Source: JBDHWG01 sp046328525
GTDB lineage: Bacteria > Chloroflexota > Anaerolineae > Epilineales > JAHCIE01
Length of the DNA: 64,000 nt
NCBI GenBank assembly: GCA_046328525.1
Contig: JAXLWK010000003.1
Location: 186,001-250,000, forward strand
Direction of reading: 5' to 3'
Position 1 is the first letter of the stretch; every line of letters begins with the position of its first letter. Positions 57,167-64,000 of the stretch are shown piece by piece. The notes beneath the pieces were generated by a model. The model had not been told where the DNA came from. It saw only the letters and a list, made by a program, of their open reading frames with translations, and searched no databases. The translations under genes were made by a program, and so were the position numbers.

Positions 57167-57612
57167 GTGGGTTTCACTCCATTTACGTAGTATCGGTGGC
57201 GCCGTGCCGGAACCGGGGTTGCGGCGGTCCGCCTGGCAAACAAAAAACCTCACCGTCAGGACGCGGCGCGGGGCGCTGCCGTCAAACGATGAGGCCGACT
57301 ACCGAGGAAGGGACCGGCGGTGGGCCGGCTCACTCAATCACAGAGTGGTCAACACGTAGCCCCCGAGCGGATGCGGTGTCGCTGCGCTCATCGTGGGCCA
57401 GGAAGGGCGCGCGACGGCGGCGCATGGCGCGGCCGGCTCGCGGGCGGCCCTTCGAGGAGGCCCCGGCGACGCGGGGTTCAGCGAGCTTCCCTTGCAGCCT
57501 CGCCGGGGCAGCGGCCACGCGGCCACGGCGAACAAGCGTCTCGCTGCCCCGCTAGCGACAGATGCAGAGCAACACTAGCAAGTCGGTCACCACTCCAGAC
57601 AGGATTTTCTAT
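57167..57612 (-). promoter_or_regulatory. long structured 5' leader of the CysO-CysM-MoeZ operon, unknown class
   Basis: About 445 bases between a consensus promoter and the cysO-like ATG, with no credible coding frame. On the minus strand it contains a GGGGCAGCG/CGCTGCCCC stem (about 57507-57555), an inverted GAAGGGC/GCCCTTC pair (57402-57453) and an intrinsic terminator (57242-57294) that ends 76 bases before the start codon. This layout is that of a transcription-attenuating leader. I checked by eye for T-box (no convincing T-box sequence), SAM, TPP, cobalamin and glycine signatures and found none that fit well. Confidence 0.6.
57242..57294 (-). terminator. intrinsic terminator within the cysO leader
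   Basis: Minus strand stem CCTCATCGT / ACGGTGAGG (one G-U pair) closed by a GC-rich apical part, followed by six T (57242-57247). Confidence 0.75.
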
Positions 57613-57618
57613 GATGAG

Positions 57619-57647
57619 ATTGTACAAAATCTGTACGCCCTTGTCAA
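57619..57647 (-). promoter_or_regulatory. promoter of the cysO operon
   Basis: Minus strand TTGACA (57642-57647), 17-base spacer, TACAAT (57619-57624): near-perfect. It begins 12 bases after the end of the ParB/SerK-like gene. Confidence 0.85.
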
Positions 57648-57659
57648 GCGCGAACACGG

Positions 57660-58484
57660 TCATTCGTCGAAGAGGTAGGTGCTTTCGGCATAGTAGCGCA
57701 CGGCCCTGGCCGCCAGCCGCTCGTGTTCCCACTGCACGAGCCAGACGTTCTTCTCCTCCGCGCTTTCCGAACTCTCCAGGAGCGAGAGCGGCAGGTTGAG
57801 CCGCAGCGCCCGGCCGGGGATGACGTGGCGGGTGATGCCCGTCGGCACTTTAGCCTCGCTCTCGGCCAGGGCCAGGATGTCGCCGCGCGTGAACGATGGA
57901 TAGACCAGTAGCGCCGCCACCTCGTCGTACATGTGCGTCAGGGCGGCCATGTCGGCGATGCGCACGCGCTGGATGTTGGCCGCGCCGCGATAGATGTTGG
58001 AGATGTCCACCAGGATGCGCGCCTCGTCGGCGAGCGTGCTCCCGTTGGCGATGCTGTAGGTGTCACCGCCGGGGCAGACGATGAACGCCGAGATGGCGCG
58101 CGCGTCGAGGGCCTGCCGCGCGTCCGCGAGTGTCGTCTCGGTCAGGCGGACGCCCGCCACGCGCCGGATGGCGTCGAACAGGCTGTCGCGGCGCATGTGC
58201 GTGATCAGGTGATACCACGTGTCCAGCTCAACGCGCTCGTAGTTCACGACCTGCACAATCGCGTGGGGCGCGCCGAGCGCCCACAGGCCGGAGACGCGGT
58301 TAGCGCCGTCCAGGACGACGTAGCGCCCCTCGGAGAGGGGCGTGACAATAGGCGGGTTCTTGATGACGCCATCGTCGCGCATGCGCCGCGTAAGGCGCTC
58401 CACGCGGCGCGGGTCGGCGTCCTCGTGCAGCACGAGGACGTCTGTGGGAACGATTCGGAGAACGGGCATTTCTGGGTTGGGCAT
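57660..58484 (-). CDS. ParB-like protein, candidate free serine kinase (SerK/SbnI-like)
   Basis: 274 residues. The N-terminal ParB/sulfiredoxin-like domain reads VLVLHEDADPRRVERLTRRM, IKNPPIVTPL, YVVLDGANRVSGLWALGAPH and VQVVNYERVELDTWYHLI. The DGANR segment and W-x-H element recall archaeal SerK and staphylococcal SbnI, which phosphorylate free L-serine to O-phosphoserine. There is no ParB DNA-partition context (no ParA, no helix-turn-helix seen). Next to a CysM that may use O-phosphoserine, a serine-kinase role is attractive but unproven. The first ATG (58484) is used; Met6 is an alternative. Confidence 0.7.
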   Translation of the reverse strand: MPNPEMPVLRIVPTDVLVLHEDADPRRVERLTRRMRDDGVIKNPPIVTPLSEGRYVVLDGANRVSGLWALGAPHAIVQVVNYERVELDTWYHLITHMRRDSLFDAIRRVAGVRLTETTLADARQALDARAISAFIVCPGGDTYSIANGSTLADEARILVDISNIYRGAANIQRVRIADMAALTHMYDEVAALLVYPSFTRGDILALAESEAKVPTGITRHVIPGRALRLNLPLSLLESSESAEEKNVWLVQWEHERLAARAVRYYAESTYLFDE

Positions 58485-58753
58485 AGAGACTCTCGGGTCA
58501 AGACCAGTTCCTCATGGACTTGTGTCCATCAGCAGACGGATGAAAATCGCCGTCGCCCTGAGCGCAGCGAGGGGCCCCCGGAGCACCGGGGGATGCTGAG
58601 CGAAGCGAAGCATGACAGCCCAGGGTTATTTCAACGGAGTCGCTCAATTCTAGCACGACGCTGCCGCCGGAGGGTAAGTCTGACGCGGGGTTGCGGCGTC
58701 TCTTGAGGCAAGCTATAATGTCACGCGGGATGACCGTCTGACAGTGAGGGGTT
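58485..58753. repeat. intergenic region with dispersed repeats
   Basis: Holds the inverted second copy (58507-58549) of the 43-base unit found at 12895-12937, then a GTCGCCCTGAGCGCAGCGAG / CTGAGCGAAGCGAAGCATGAC composite (about 58549-58619), related to the CTGAGC-AGCGAAG repeats common in environmental bacteria. The ybaK promoter follows. Confidence 0.75.
58691..58719 (+). promoter_or_regulatory. promoter of ybaK
   Basis: TTGCGG (58691-58696), 17-base spacer, perfect TATAAT (58714-58719), 35 bases before the ATG. Confidence 0.75.
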
Positions 58754-59263
58754 ATGGCTGAGAAATCCGTGGAGAAGACCAACGCGATGCGCGCCCTGGA
58801 GCAGCGTCACGTCGCGTACACGCCCGTCGTCTACGGGACGCCGACCGACTTCCATGCGGCGACCGAGGTGGCCGACATCGTCGGCGAGCCGTACGATATC
58901 GTGTACAAGACGCTCGTCGTCTTGCGCGACAAGGGCAAGCCGCTGCTGGTGATGATCGCCGCCGACCGCGAGGTGGACCTGCGGCTGCTGGCGAAGTCCG
59001 TCGGAGAGAAGCGGCTGCGCATGGCGACGCTCAAGGAGGCGGAGAAGCTCACCGGCTTGCAAGTCGGTGGCATCTCGGCGCTGGCGCTGCTGGGCAAGGG
59101 ATTCGAGGCGCTCATAGACGCGCCGGCCCTCGCCCACCCGGAAATCTACGTCAGCGCGGGGCGGCGCGGGACGCAGATTCGCCTGGCCGTCGCCGACCTG
59201 GTGCGGGTCACCCAGGCGAAAGCTGTAGCGGCGACGAGCGATGAGAATCGGGAGCAGCCTTGA
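58754..59263 (+). CDS. ybaK: YbaK/EbsC-family aminoacyl-tRNA deacylase
   Basis: 169 residues, one-domain trans-editing protein that hydrolyses mischarged tRNA, typically Cys-tRNA(Pro). Family motifs: YKTLVVLRDKGKPLLVMIAAD (with the conserved Lys), LRMATLKEAEKLTGLQVGGISALAL, and a late VSAGRRGTQIRLAVADLVRVT. Divergent from the cysteine module, a thematic but unproven link. Its stop overlaps the -35 element of the next promoter. Confidence 0.93.
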   Translation: MAEKSVEKTNAMRALEQRHVAYTPVVYGTPTDFHAATEVADIVGEPYDIVYKTLVVLRDKGKPLLVMIAADREVDLRLLAKSVGEKRLRMATLKEAEKLTGLQVGGISALALLGKGFEALIDAPALAHPEIYVSAGRRGTQIRLAVADLVRVTQAKAVAATSDENREQP

Positions 59264-59288
59264 CAAACGGCGGCCTTTCGGCTATTCT
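59260..59288 (+). promoter_or_regulatory. promoter of the C39-like lipoprotein gene
   Basis: TTGACA (59260-59265), 17-base spacer, TATTCT (59283-59288), overlapping the ybaK stop codon and 42 bases before the GTG at 59330. Confidence 0.8.
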
Positions 59289-59329
59289 GTTATTAGTTGC
59301 TACGTGTTGCTCGCTGGTGGGAGGTTAGG

Positions 59330-60547
59330 GTGAGGCTCGGCCTGGGTACACGCGCGTTCCTGCTTGCCTGTCTTGTGGTCCTACTAATGGCGGCTGCCGG
59401 CTGTAGCAGCGAGACCGCGCCCGTTCCTGCCCCGACGCCGACAACCATTCCCACCACAGCGACCATACCCCTGGTCGGGAGCGCGCAGACGAAATCCCTC
59501 ACGTGTGAGAGCCAATCGGCCTCGGACCTGGCGAAGTTCTGGGGGAAGTCCATCGGCGAGATGGAGTTCTTCAGCCGCCTGCCGCGCTCGGACAACCCGT
59601 ATCGCGGCTTCGTCGGCTCGCCGGACGCGCCGGCCGGCAGCCTGCCGCCCGTCGGCTACGGCGTGTATGCCGAGCCTGTGGCGGACACGCTGCGCTCCTT
59701 CGGGTTGAACGCCGAAGCATCCCAGAACAAGGGTGTCAACTGGCTGCGCCAGGAGATGGCGGCGGGCCGGCCGGTGCTCGTCTGGGCCACCTATGGCTTC
59801 AAGGCCGGCCCCGTCAAGACCTACGTCCCGCGCGACGGCCAGCAGGTCCCCATCGTGCAGTACGAGCACACATTCCTGGCCGTCGGCTACGATGCCACGG
59901 GCATCTGGGTGATTGACGCCCTGGACGGGCAGCGCAAGCACATTCCCTACGCCGATTTCGACCGCGCCTGGTCTCTCCTCGGCCAGATGGCTGTCAGTGT
60001 CCAGCCGGGCGAGGTTTTGACGGCGAAAGGCTCCAGCCTCATCGAGAGCGCCGGACGCGCGCTCATGGTGGTAACGGTGACGCTGGCGGCGCTGGCCGCG
60101 GCGGCCCTCGTGTGGCGCACGAAGCAGCAGCCGCGCCGGCGGCGCATGGCTCAGACGGCGGACTATGCCGTCGGCCGCGTCGTTCCGTCCGGCAGCAGTC
60201 CGCGCCGTAGCGCCCGCCGCGAGACGACCTGGCCGCAGTGGCCGGTGGGGAGCATAGCGCTGCCGTCGGCGGATCGCTGGCTCGATTGGGCGCACGTTCG
60301 GGCGACGCGGGCGCGCCGCGATGCGCAGCCGCTGTTGCGGCGCGCCGCTGTGTGGCGTGTCTCGCAGCCCCTTCCCCTCGCCCTCATCGGCATTGGGCTG
60401 GGATTGCTCGTCGTAGCCGCGCTTGGCTGGCTCAGCCCCTGCGTCAGTCTGCCAATTGTGGCGGTGGGCGCGAGCCTGGGCTTCTGGCTCGGCGTGGAGA
60501 TTCAGTCTACGCAACGTGACGGCGACGACGTCGCCCAGGGCAGGTAA
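59330..60547 (+). CDS. C39-like peptidase family lipoprotein
   Basis: 405 residues. Lipobox LLMAAAGC, Pro/Thr linker, then a C39-type (papain-like) domain: LTCESQSASDLAKFWGKSI supplies the candidate Cys, VQYEHTFLAVGYD the His, and WVIDALDGQ the Asp. A membrane segment follows (about 248-266), then a basic cytoplasmic-type stretch and two more hydrophobic segments at the end. GTG at 59330 with GGGAGG seven bases upstream. It may cleave or bind peptides at the surface. The YdcF gene begins 5 bases after its stop. Confidence 0.8.
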   Translation: MRLGLGTRAFLLACLVVLLMAAAGCSSETAPVPAPTPTTIPTTATIPLVGSAQTKSLTCESQSASDLAKFWGKSIGEMEFFSRLPRSDNPYRGFVGSPDAPAGSLPPVGYGVYAEPVADTLRSFGLNAEASQNKGVNWLRQEMAAGRPVLVWATYGFKAGPVKTYVPRDGQQVPIVQYEHTFLAVGYDATGIWVIDALDGQRKHIPYADFDRAWSLLGQMAVSVQPGEVLTAKGSSLIESAGRALMVVTVTLAALAAAALVWRTKQQPRRRRMAQTADYAVGRVVPSGSSPRRSARRETTWPQWPVGSIALPSADRWLDWAHVRATRARRDAQPLLRRAAVWRVSQPLPLALIGIGLGLLVVAALGWLSPCVSLPIVAVGASLGFWLGVEIQSTQRDGDDVAQGR

Positions 60548-60551
60548 GCGC

Positions 60552-61205
60552 ATGCGACGTGGGGTTGTGTGGCTCTTCGCCGCGCTGAGCGGCTTCCTGG
60601 CGTTGCTGGCCGCGGCCGTGGTGGCGTTGTACTCAGCCGTGGACCGCCAGGCCGAGCAGGACGAGACGCGCCCGGCCGACGTCATCATCGTCCTGGGTAG
60701 CCAGGTGCGCGCCGGTGGTCTGCCGAGTGGCAGCCTGCGCGCTCGAACGCAGCACGCCATAGACCTCTACAAAGCCGGCTACGCGCCGACGCTGCTCCTG
60801 ACAGGTGGCCTGGGCTACTATCCGCCCGCCGAGGCGGACGTCATGCGCACCCTGGCGCTAGACGCCGGTGTGCCGGAGAGCGCCCTTGTCCTGGATGACC
60901 GGGCGACTTCGACGCAGGAGAGCCTGGAAACGGCAGCCCGCATCGCGCCGTCCCGTGGCTGGCGCACCGCCCTCATCGTCAGTGACCCCTTCCACATGCT
61001 TCGCTCGCTCCAGATGGCCCGCGACCTGGGTCTCGACGCCTACGGCTCGCCCGCCTATCGCAGCACGCTGTACACGGTGGACCGCCTGCGGCGCTACTAC
61101 ACCCTCCGCGAAGCCTTCGCCCTGGTGTGGTACTACACCCTCGGCCGCCACGGTGTGCCGTTCATCGTTCAGCGCTCGTTCCAGGCCATCGAACGCCGCG
61201 CCTGA
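60552..61205 (+). CDS. YdcF/DUF218-family (SanA/ElyC-like) membrane protein
   Basis: 217 residues. One N-terminal membrane anchor, then the DUF218 core: ADVIIVLGSQVRAGGLPSGSL, YKAGYAPTLLLTGG, EADVMRTLALDAGVPESALVLDD-TST, and TALIVSDPFHMLRSLQMA. The family is linked to envelope polysaccharide metabolism; the catalytic role is not established. Five bases after the C39-like gene, probably same operon. Confidence 0.9.
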   Translation: MRRGVVWLFAALSGFLALLAAAVVALYSAVDRQAEQDETRPADVIIVLGSQVRAGGLPSGSLRARTQHAIDLYKAGYAPTLLLTGGLGYYPPAEADVMRTLALDAGVPESALVLDDRATSTQESLETAARIAPSRGWRTALIVSDPFHMLRSLQMARDLGLDAYGSPAYRSTLYTVDRLRRYYTLREAFALVWYYTLGRHGVPFIVQRSFQAIERRA

Positions 61206-61214
61206 TCCCCGCGC

Positions 61215-61664
61215 CTATTGAATCACAACCGTTAGCGTGAACAGCACCGACGGCGCTAAGCAGCGCGGGTAGCACTTCGGGTCGCCAGTCGCCGCGATCC
61301 TCGTCGTGCCGGCTTGCTGCGCCTGGTAGACACCCTGGTGGCTCGGGACGATGAGCTTGAGGGCGTTCGGGTCTACCTTGACGTCGCGCCAGTTGTAGAA
61401 GCTGCCGCTGCCCAGGTCCAGGGCCAGGACGATCGTGTCGCCGCGGTGGAGCCTGAGCGTGCCGTTGTTGTCGCGCAGGGTGATGGTGACTATCGGCGTG
61501 CGGGGAACCGGCGCCCGATGCGGCGCGGCATCGTCCGCCGCCTCGGTGAGCGGCGGTGTCCCAGGCGGCGCAGCGTGCGCCGCGGCTACGCCACCGGCCA
61601 ACGCCATGACCAGAACGGCCATCGTCAGACCTACGAAGGCCGCGCGCAAGTTTCCCATTTTCAT
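61215..61664 (-). CDS. small secreted protein, beta-rich, unknown
   Basis: 149 residues with a signal peptide ending near AHAAPP. The mature part reads IVTITLRDNNGTLRLHRGDTIVLALDLGSG, FYNWRDVKVDPNALKLI and YQAQQAGTTRIAATGDPKCYPRCL, ending FTLTVVIQ. The ordering of strands suggests an Ig-like or chagasin-like (I42) fold, and an inhibitor role next to a C39-like peptidase is tempting. The I42 motifs are not clear enough to claim it. Confidence 0.7.
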   Translation of the reverse strand: MKMGNLRAAFVGLTMAVLVMALAGGVAAAHAAPPGTPPLTEAADDAAPHRAPVPRTPIVTITLRDNNGTLRLHRGDTIVLALDLGSGSFYNWRDVKVDPNALKLIVPSHQGVYQAQQAGTTRIAATGDPKCYPRCLAPSVLFTLTVVIQ

Positions 61665-61687
61665 GCTGTCCTCCTGCCGTCATCGGC

Positions 61688-61716
61688 TGGACGAAGCTCG
61701 CGTCTGCCACTAGAAT
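61688..61716 (+). promoter_or_regulatory. promoter of the 61740 gene
   Basis: TGGACG (61688-61693), 17-base spacer, TAGAAT (61711-61716). Confidence 0.55.
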
Positions 61717-61739
61717 ATCTACACCCGAAGGGAGGCGAA

Positions 61740-62948
61740 ATGCTGGACTGGCAGACGGGCGACATGGCCTATGATTCAGACGCTTTCGACCCCGAAAACG
61801 ATCCGCCGCCCCGACCGCCGCGACGATTTCGCCTCTGGTGGCTGCTCGCCGTGCCCCTTGCCGTCGTGCTGATCGCGGCCTGGGCATTTCTGCAAGGCCC
61901 GCAGCGCTACAACCGCCTGGTCTCGGACGTTCAGGCGACTGCCGACCTGGAGCTGTGGGCGTGGAAGTCCCGCGACATGGCGCTCTACGAGTCGCTGCTG
62001 GACCCGGCGATGCCTGTCATCTGGCGCCAGCAGCACACCCAGGAGTTTCGCCTCTTCCCCCAGGGGACCCAGGTCGTCCGCCGCGGCACACCCCAGGTGA
62101 GCGTAGACGGCGTGGATATTCGCGGCGACTCGGCGCTGGTCCTACAGCACATTCGCGTCTCCGACCAACCGGGCCTGGCCGGCCGCGCCCTGGAGTACAC
62201 CCACGCTGTGCCGTATCGCCGCCTTGACGGGCGGTGGGTGCGCTCCGCGCCCGACCCGGCGCTGTGGGGCCGTGAGCGGCGGTTGGCGACGCGCTACTTC
62301 GAGTTCGTCTACACCGACCGCGACGCCGACGCCGTCGAAGCCCTGGCTGCCGATATTGACGCCCTCTACGTGCAGCTCTGCCATGATCTGGCGCTGGATG
62401 TCGGCCCAGGCCCGAAGTGGAGCCTCGTCCTGACCCTCGACCCGCCGCTGGCTGGGAACACACCCGATGTGGCCGGCCGCCACATTCAGCTGTCGTCGCC
62501 GGCGTTGGCGACCTTACCCATCGGCGTCACGCCGACGCGCTACCTGCGCGAGCGATTCGTGGGCTGGGTGGGGGATACGCTGGTGCTGGGGGAACCGTGG
62601 GCGCGCGTCAGCAGCGGTCTGCCGACGTGGAATCTGCCGATGGCCGTCGTCGCCCGCGACATCGCCCGCTGGGACACGAGCGGCGGCCCGCGCCCGGAGA
62701 GCCTGGACCCCCCGGAGGCGTGGCAGACGCTGCGCCAGAGCGCCGAGTGGATCAACGTGACGACGAGCGTTCTGGACTACGTAGAGGGCCAGTACGGCGC
62801 GGAGGCGATCCCGCGCTTAGTGGAGGCAGCGCGCCGCGGCGCGACCACCTGGGACAGCGTGCTCCCGGCGGCGCTCGGCGTTCCCCGAAGGGACTTCGAG
62901 GCCGCCTGGCTCAGCGCCGTCCAGCAAACGGCGCGGCGCGCGCCGTAA
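61740..62948 (+). CDS. membrane-anchored protein, possibly degenerate peptidase-MA-like
   Basis: 402 residues. An acidic N-terminus, a Pro/Arg patch, one membrane segment (about 33-52), an NTF2-like-looking domain (about 60-170), then a C-terminal half. The C-terminal end, VEGQYGAEAIPRLVEAARRG and LGVPRRDFEAAWLSAV, recalls the peptidase MA family of Chloroflexota. The HExxH zinc motif expected there is absent, so if related it is inactive. ATG at 61740 has GGGAGG seven bases upstream. Family assignment is weak. Confidence 0.65.
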   Translation: MLDWQTGDMAYDSDAFDPENDPPPRPPRRFRLWWLLAVPLAVVLIAAWAFLQGPQRYNRLVSDVQATADLELWAWKSRDMALYESLLDPAMPVIWRQQHTQEFRLFPQGTQVVRRGTPQVSVDGVDIRGDSALVLQHIRVSDQPGLAGRALEYTHAVPYRRLDGRWVRSAPDPALWGRERRLATRYFEFVYTDRDADAVEALAADIDALYVQLCHDLALDVGPGPKWSLVLTLDPPLAGNTPDVAGRHIQLSSPALATLPIGVTPTRYLRERFVGWVGDTLVLGEPWARVSSGLPTWNLPMAVVARDIARWDTSGGPRPESLDPPEAWQTLRQSAEWINVTTSVLDYVEGQYGAEAIPRLVEAARRGATTWDSVLPAALGVPRRDFEAAWLSAVQQTARRAP

Positions 62949-62956
62949 CGGCCGGG

Positions 62957-63148
62957 TTACTCCCAGCTAATAATCCAGACGCACGCGCCGGCCAGGAGGA
63001 CGGTCGTTACGGCCAGGGCGAGTAATTGGGCGGGCAGCAGGCCCGCGTCGCGCGACGCCCATAGGAGCACAACGACCATCGCGATCGCCAGGCCAATCCA
63101 CGCTGTGATGAGCGGATGCCGCTCGATCATTCCACGCACGCGTTCCAT
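62957..63148 (-). CDS. small membrane protein, unknown
   Basis: 63 residues from the ATG at 63148 (GAGGAAGAAG upstream), with two membrane segments (PLITAWIGLAIAMVVVLLW and LLALAVTTVLLAGACVWII). A TTG start at 63184, overlapping the HAD stop, would add 12 acidic residues. No family recognised. Confidence 0.65.
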   Translation of the reverse strand: MERVRGMIERHPLITAWIGLAIAMVVVLLWASRDAGLLPAQLLALAVTTVLLAGACVWIISWE

Positions 63149-63180
63149 GCGGTCTTCTTCCTCGCTCTGTCTTGTGTCAC

Positions 63181-63885
63181 TCAATCCAGCAACTCGGTCA
63201 AGGCGGCGATTCGGCGAAGCATCGTGTCAGGATGCAGATGCTCCCGATCTACCAGGATGCCACGCATCCCGGTGGCGTTCGCCGCCGCCACGTTCTCAGG
63301 CAGGTCGTCCACGAACACGGCGTCGGCTGGTGCGACGTGCGCTGCGCGCACGGCCGCCCAGTAGATCGCCGAATCGGGCTTCTCGCAGCCTTCGAACGCG
63401 CTGATGACCAGCGGATCGAAGTAGCCCAGGATACCCAGGTGGGCGAGGGCGTCGAGAAGCGAAGGGAAAGCGTTCGAGAGCAGGCCAATGCGCTGCCCCC
63501 TGGCGCGCAGCCCATCGAGGGCCGGCAGCGTGTCCTCATACAGGACAGTGTATGGCACGTAGCTGGCCGTGTCCATCAGCTCGTCCACCAGGCGCTCGCC
63601 GTCCTCCACCGCCAGCTCCTCCAGCACGAATCGGTAGTGCGTCCGGAAGTAGTCGCGCTCCATCTGCGGCGTGGCGACGAAGGGTAGATCGAGCCTCCGC
63701 ATGCGCTCACCGGACGATCTGAGAGCTGCGATGACGGACGCTTCGTCGGCCGACACGCCAAGATTATCGAGGGCGATGGCCGTGCGGCGCGGCCCATGCT
63801 CGCGGACCGTGAACAGCGTGTGCCACGCATCCAGGTAGATGATCTCAGGCAAGAGAACGCCACGCTCCTGACTAGAAGTAGACAC
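63181..63885 (-). CDS. HAD-superfamily hydrolase (subfamily IA, dehalogenase/phosphatase-like)
   Basis: 234 residues. Motif I reads IIYLDAWHTLF: the nucleophile Asp is present but the +2 residue is Trp, as in haloacid-dehalogenase-like proteins (Asp-Ala-Tyr) rather than phosphatases (Asp-x-Asp). Motif II LLSNAF, motif III Lys in CEKPDSAIYW, motif IV AVFVDDLPENV complete the set. Helical cap between motifs I and II. The substrate is unknown. Its stop overlaps a possible TTG start of the small membrane gene. Confidence 0.88.
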   Translation of the reverse strand: MSTSSQERGVLLPEIIYLDAWHTLFTVREHGPRRTAIALDNLGVSADEASVIAALRSSGERMRRLDLPFVATPQMERDYFRTHYRFVLEELAVEDGERLVDELMDTASYVPYTVLYEDTLPALDGLRARGQRIGLLSNAFPSLLDALAHLGILGYFDPLVISAFEGCEKPDSAIYWAAVRAAHVAPADAVFVDDLPENVAAANATGMRGILVDREHLHPDTMLRRIAALTELLD

Positions 63886-64000
63886 CAGGCTTGTCGCAAG
63901 CGAATGTCATGTCCGACTAATGATAGCACAGGAGTGGGCTACAGCCGAAATGCCGGGCCACGACCTTTTCATGGGGTCCCCCTGTCAGTCTGTCCAGCAT

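Noticed and set aside
57421..57480. Possible cobalamin or T-box signature in the cysO leader (AAGGGAAGC, GAACCCCGCG)
   Set aside because: Only partial matches to the core motifs, and the order of elements is wrong for either class. A covariance-model search is needed before naming a class.
57338..57732. Short frames in the cysO leader
   Set aside because: Basic, low-complexity products typical of GC-rich non-coding DNA, no ribosome sites; the promoter, stems and terminator describe the region better.

Overview
This GC-rich window reads as a chromosome segment of a Chloroflexota-like bacterium. The pointers are archaeal-style features next to bacterial ones (type 2 IPP isomerase, family-B DNA polymerase, tungsten aldehyde oxidoreductase), a T-box in front of trp genes, large secreted proteins of a Chloroflexota style, and many small intergenic palindromes. 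The phylum is an inference from gene content; no rRNA or tRNA gene was seen.

Layout. 1-4.0 kb (minus): a DHH-CBS-poly(A)/CCA polymerase running off the left edge, an alpha/beta hydrolase and fni. Back-to-back consensus promoters then serve fni and acpP. 4.6-6.8 kb (plus): mobA, fdhD and a di-haem cytochrome c lipoprotein. 7.2-17 kb (minus): a complete trp operon, trpE-G-D-C-F-(Nif3-like)-B-(PurA-like)-A. It is driven by a consensus promoter through a tryptophan T-box whose specifier (TGG), T-box sequence and terminator are all visible; the leader also carries an extra terminator. GC-rich inverted repeats sit in several junctions of this operon. 17-24 kb: a phospholipase D-like protein, a thioredoxin-like lipoprotein with an in-frame UGA, glnS and polB. 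23.7-26.7 kb: a lower-GC restriction-modification pair next to a damaged DUF433/DUF5615-type toxin-antitoxin locus. 27-34 kb: two unrelated sulfatases, a NYN-domain protein and a degenerate PlsY-like protein. 34-39 kb: universal stress protein, DoxX, PAS-GAF histidine kinase and regulators. 39-42.7 kb: AOR, a DsbA/FrnE-like gene with an in-frame UGA, and queF. 43-49 kb: a DsbA-like protein without redox cysteines, a TlpA-like thioredoxin, a VanW protein and a large secreted protein. 49.5-53.9 kb: a membrane redox module with its two-component system. 54-58.5 kb: a cysteine biosynthesis module (MoeZ, CysM, DUF59, CysO-like carrier, ParB/SerK-like kinase) with a long unexplained leader. 58.7-64 kb: ybaK, envelope proteins and a HAD hydrolase.

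Main discoveries. (1) Two genes that a standard caller would truncate read through UGA as UxxC thiol oxidoreductases: a thioredoxin-like lipoprotein (U-E-R-C) and a DsbA/FrnE-like protein (U-P-W-C). Each has a hairpin at bacterial-SECIS distance; the second has a GGUCU loop like that of E. coli fdhF. (2) The cysteine module resembles the mycobacterial CysO-CysM-MoeZ route, with a candidate serine kinase beside it that could supply O-phosphoserine; its roughly 445-nt leader ends in an intrinsic terminator and matches no class I recognise. (3) A PurA-like protein lacking the key active-site residues is embedded between trpB and trpA. All calls rest on reading the sequence; no database search was run.
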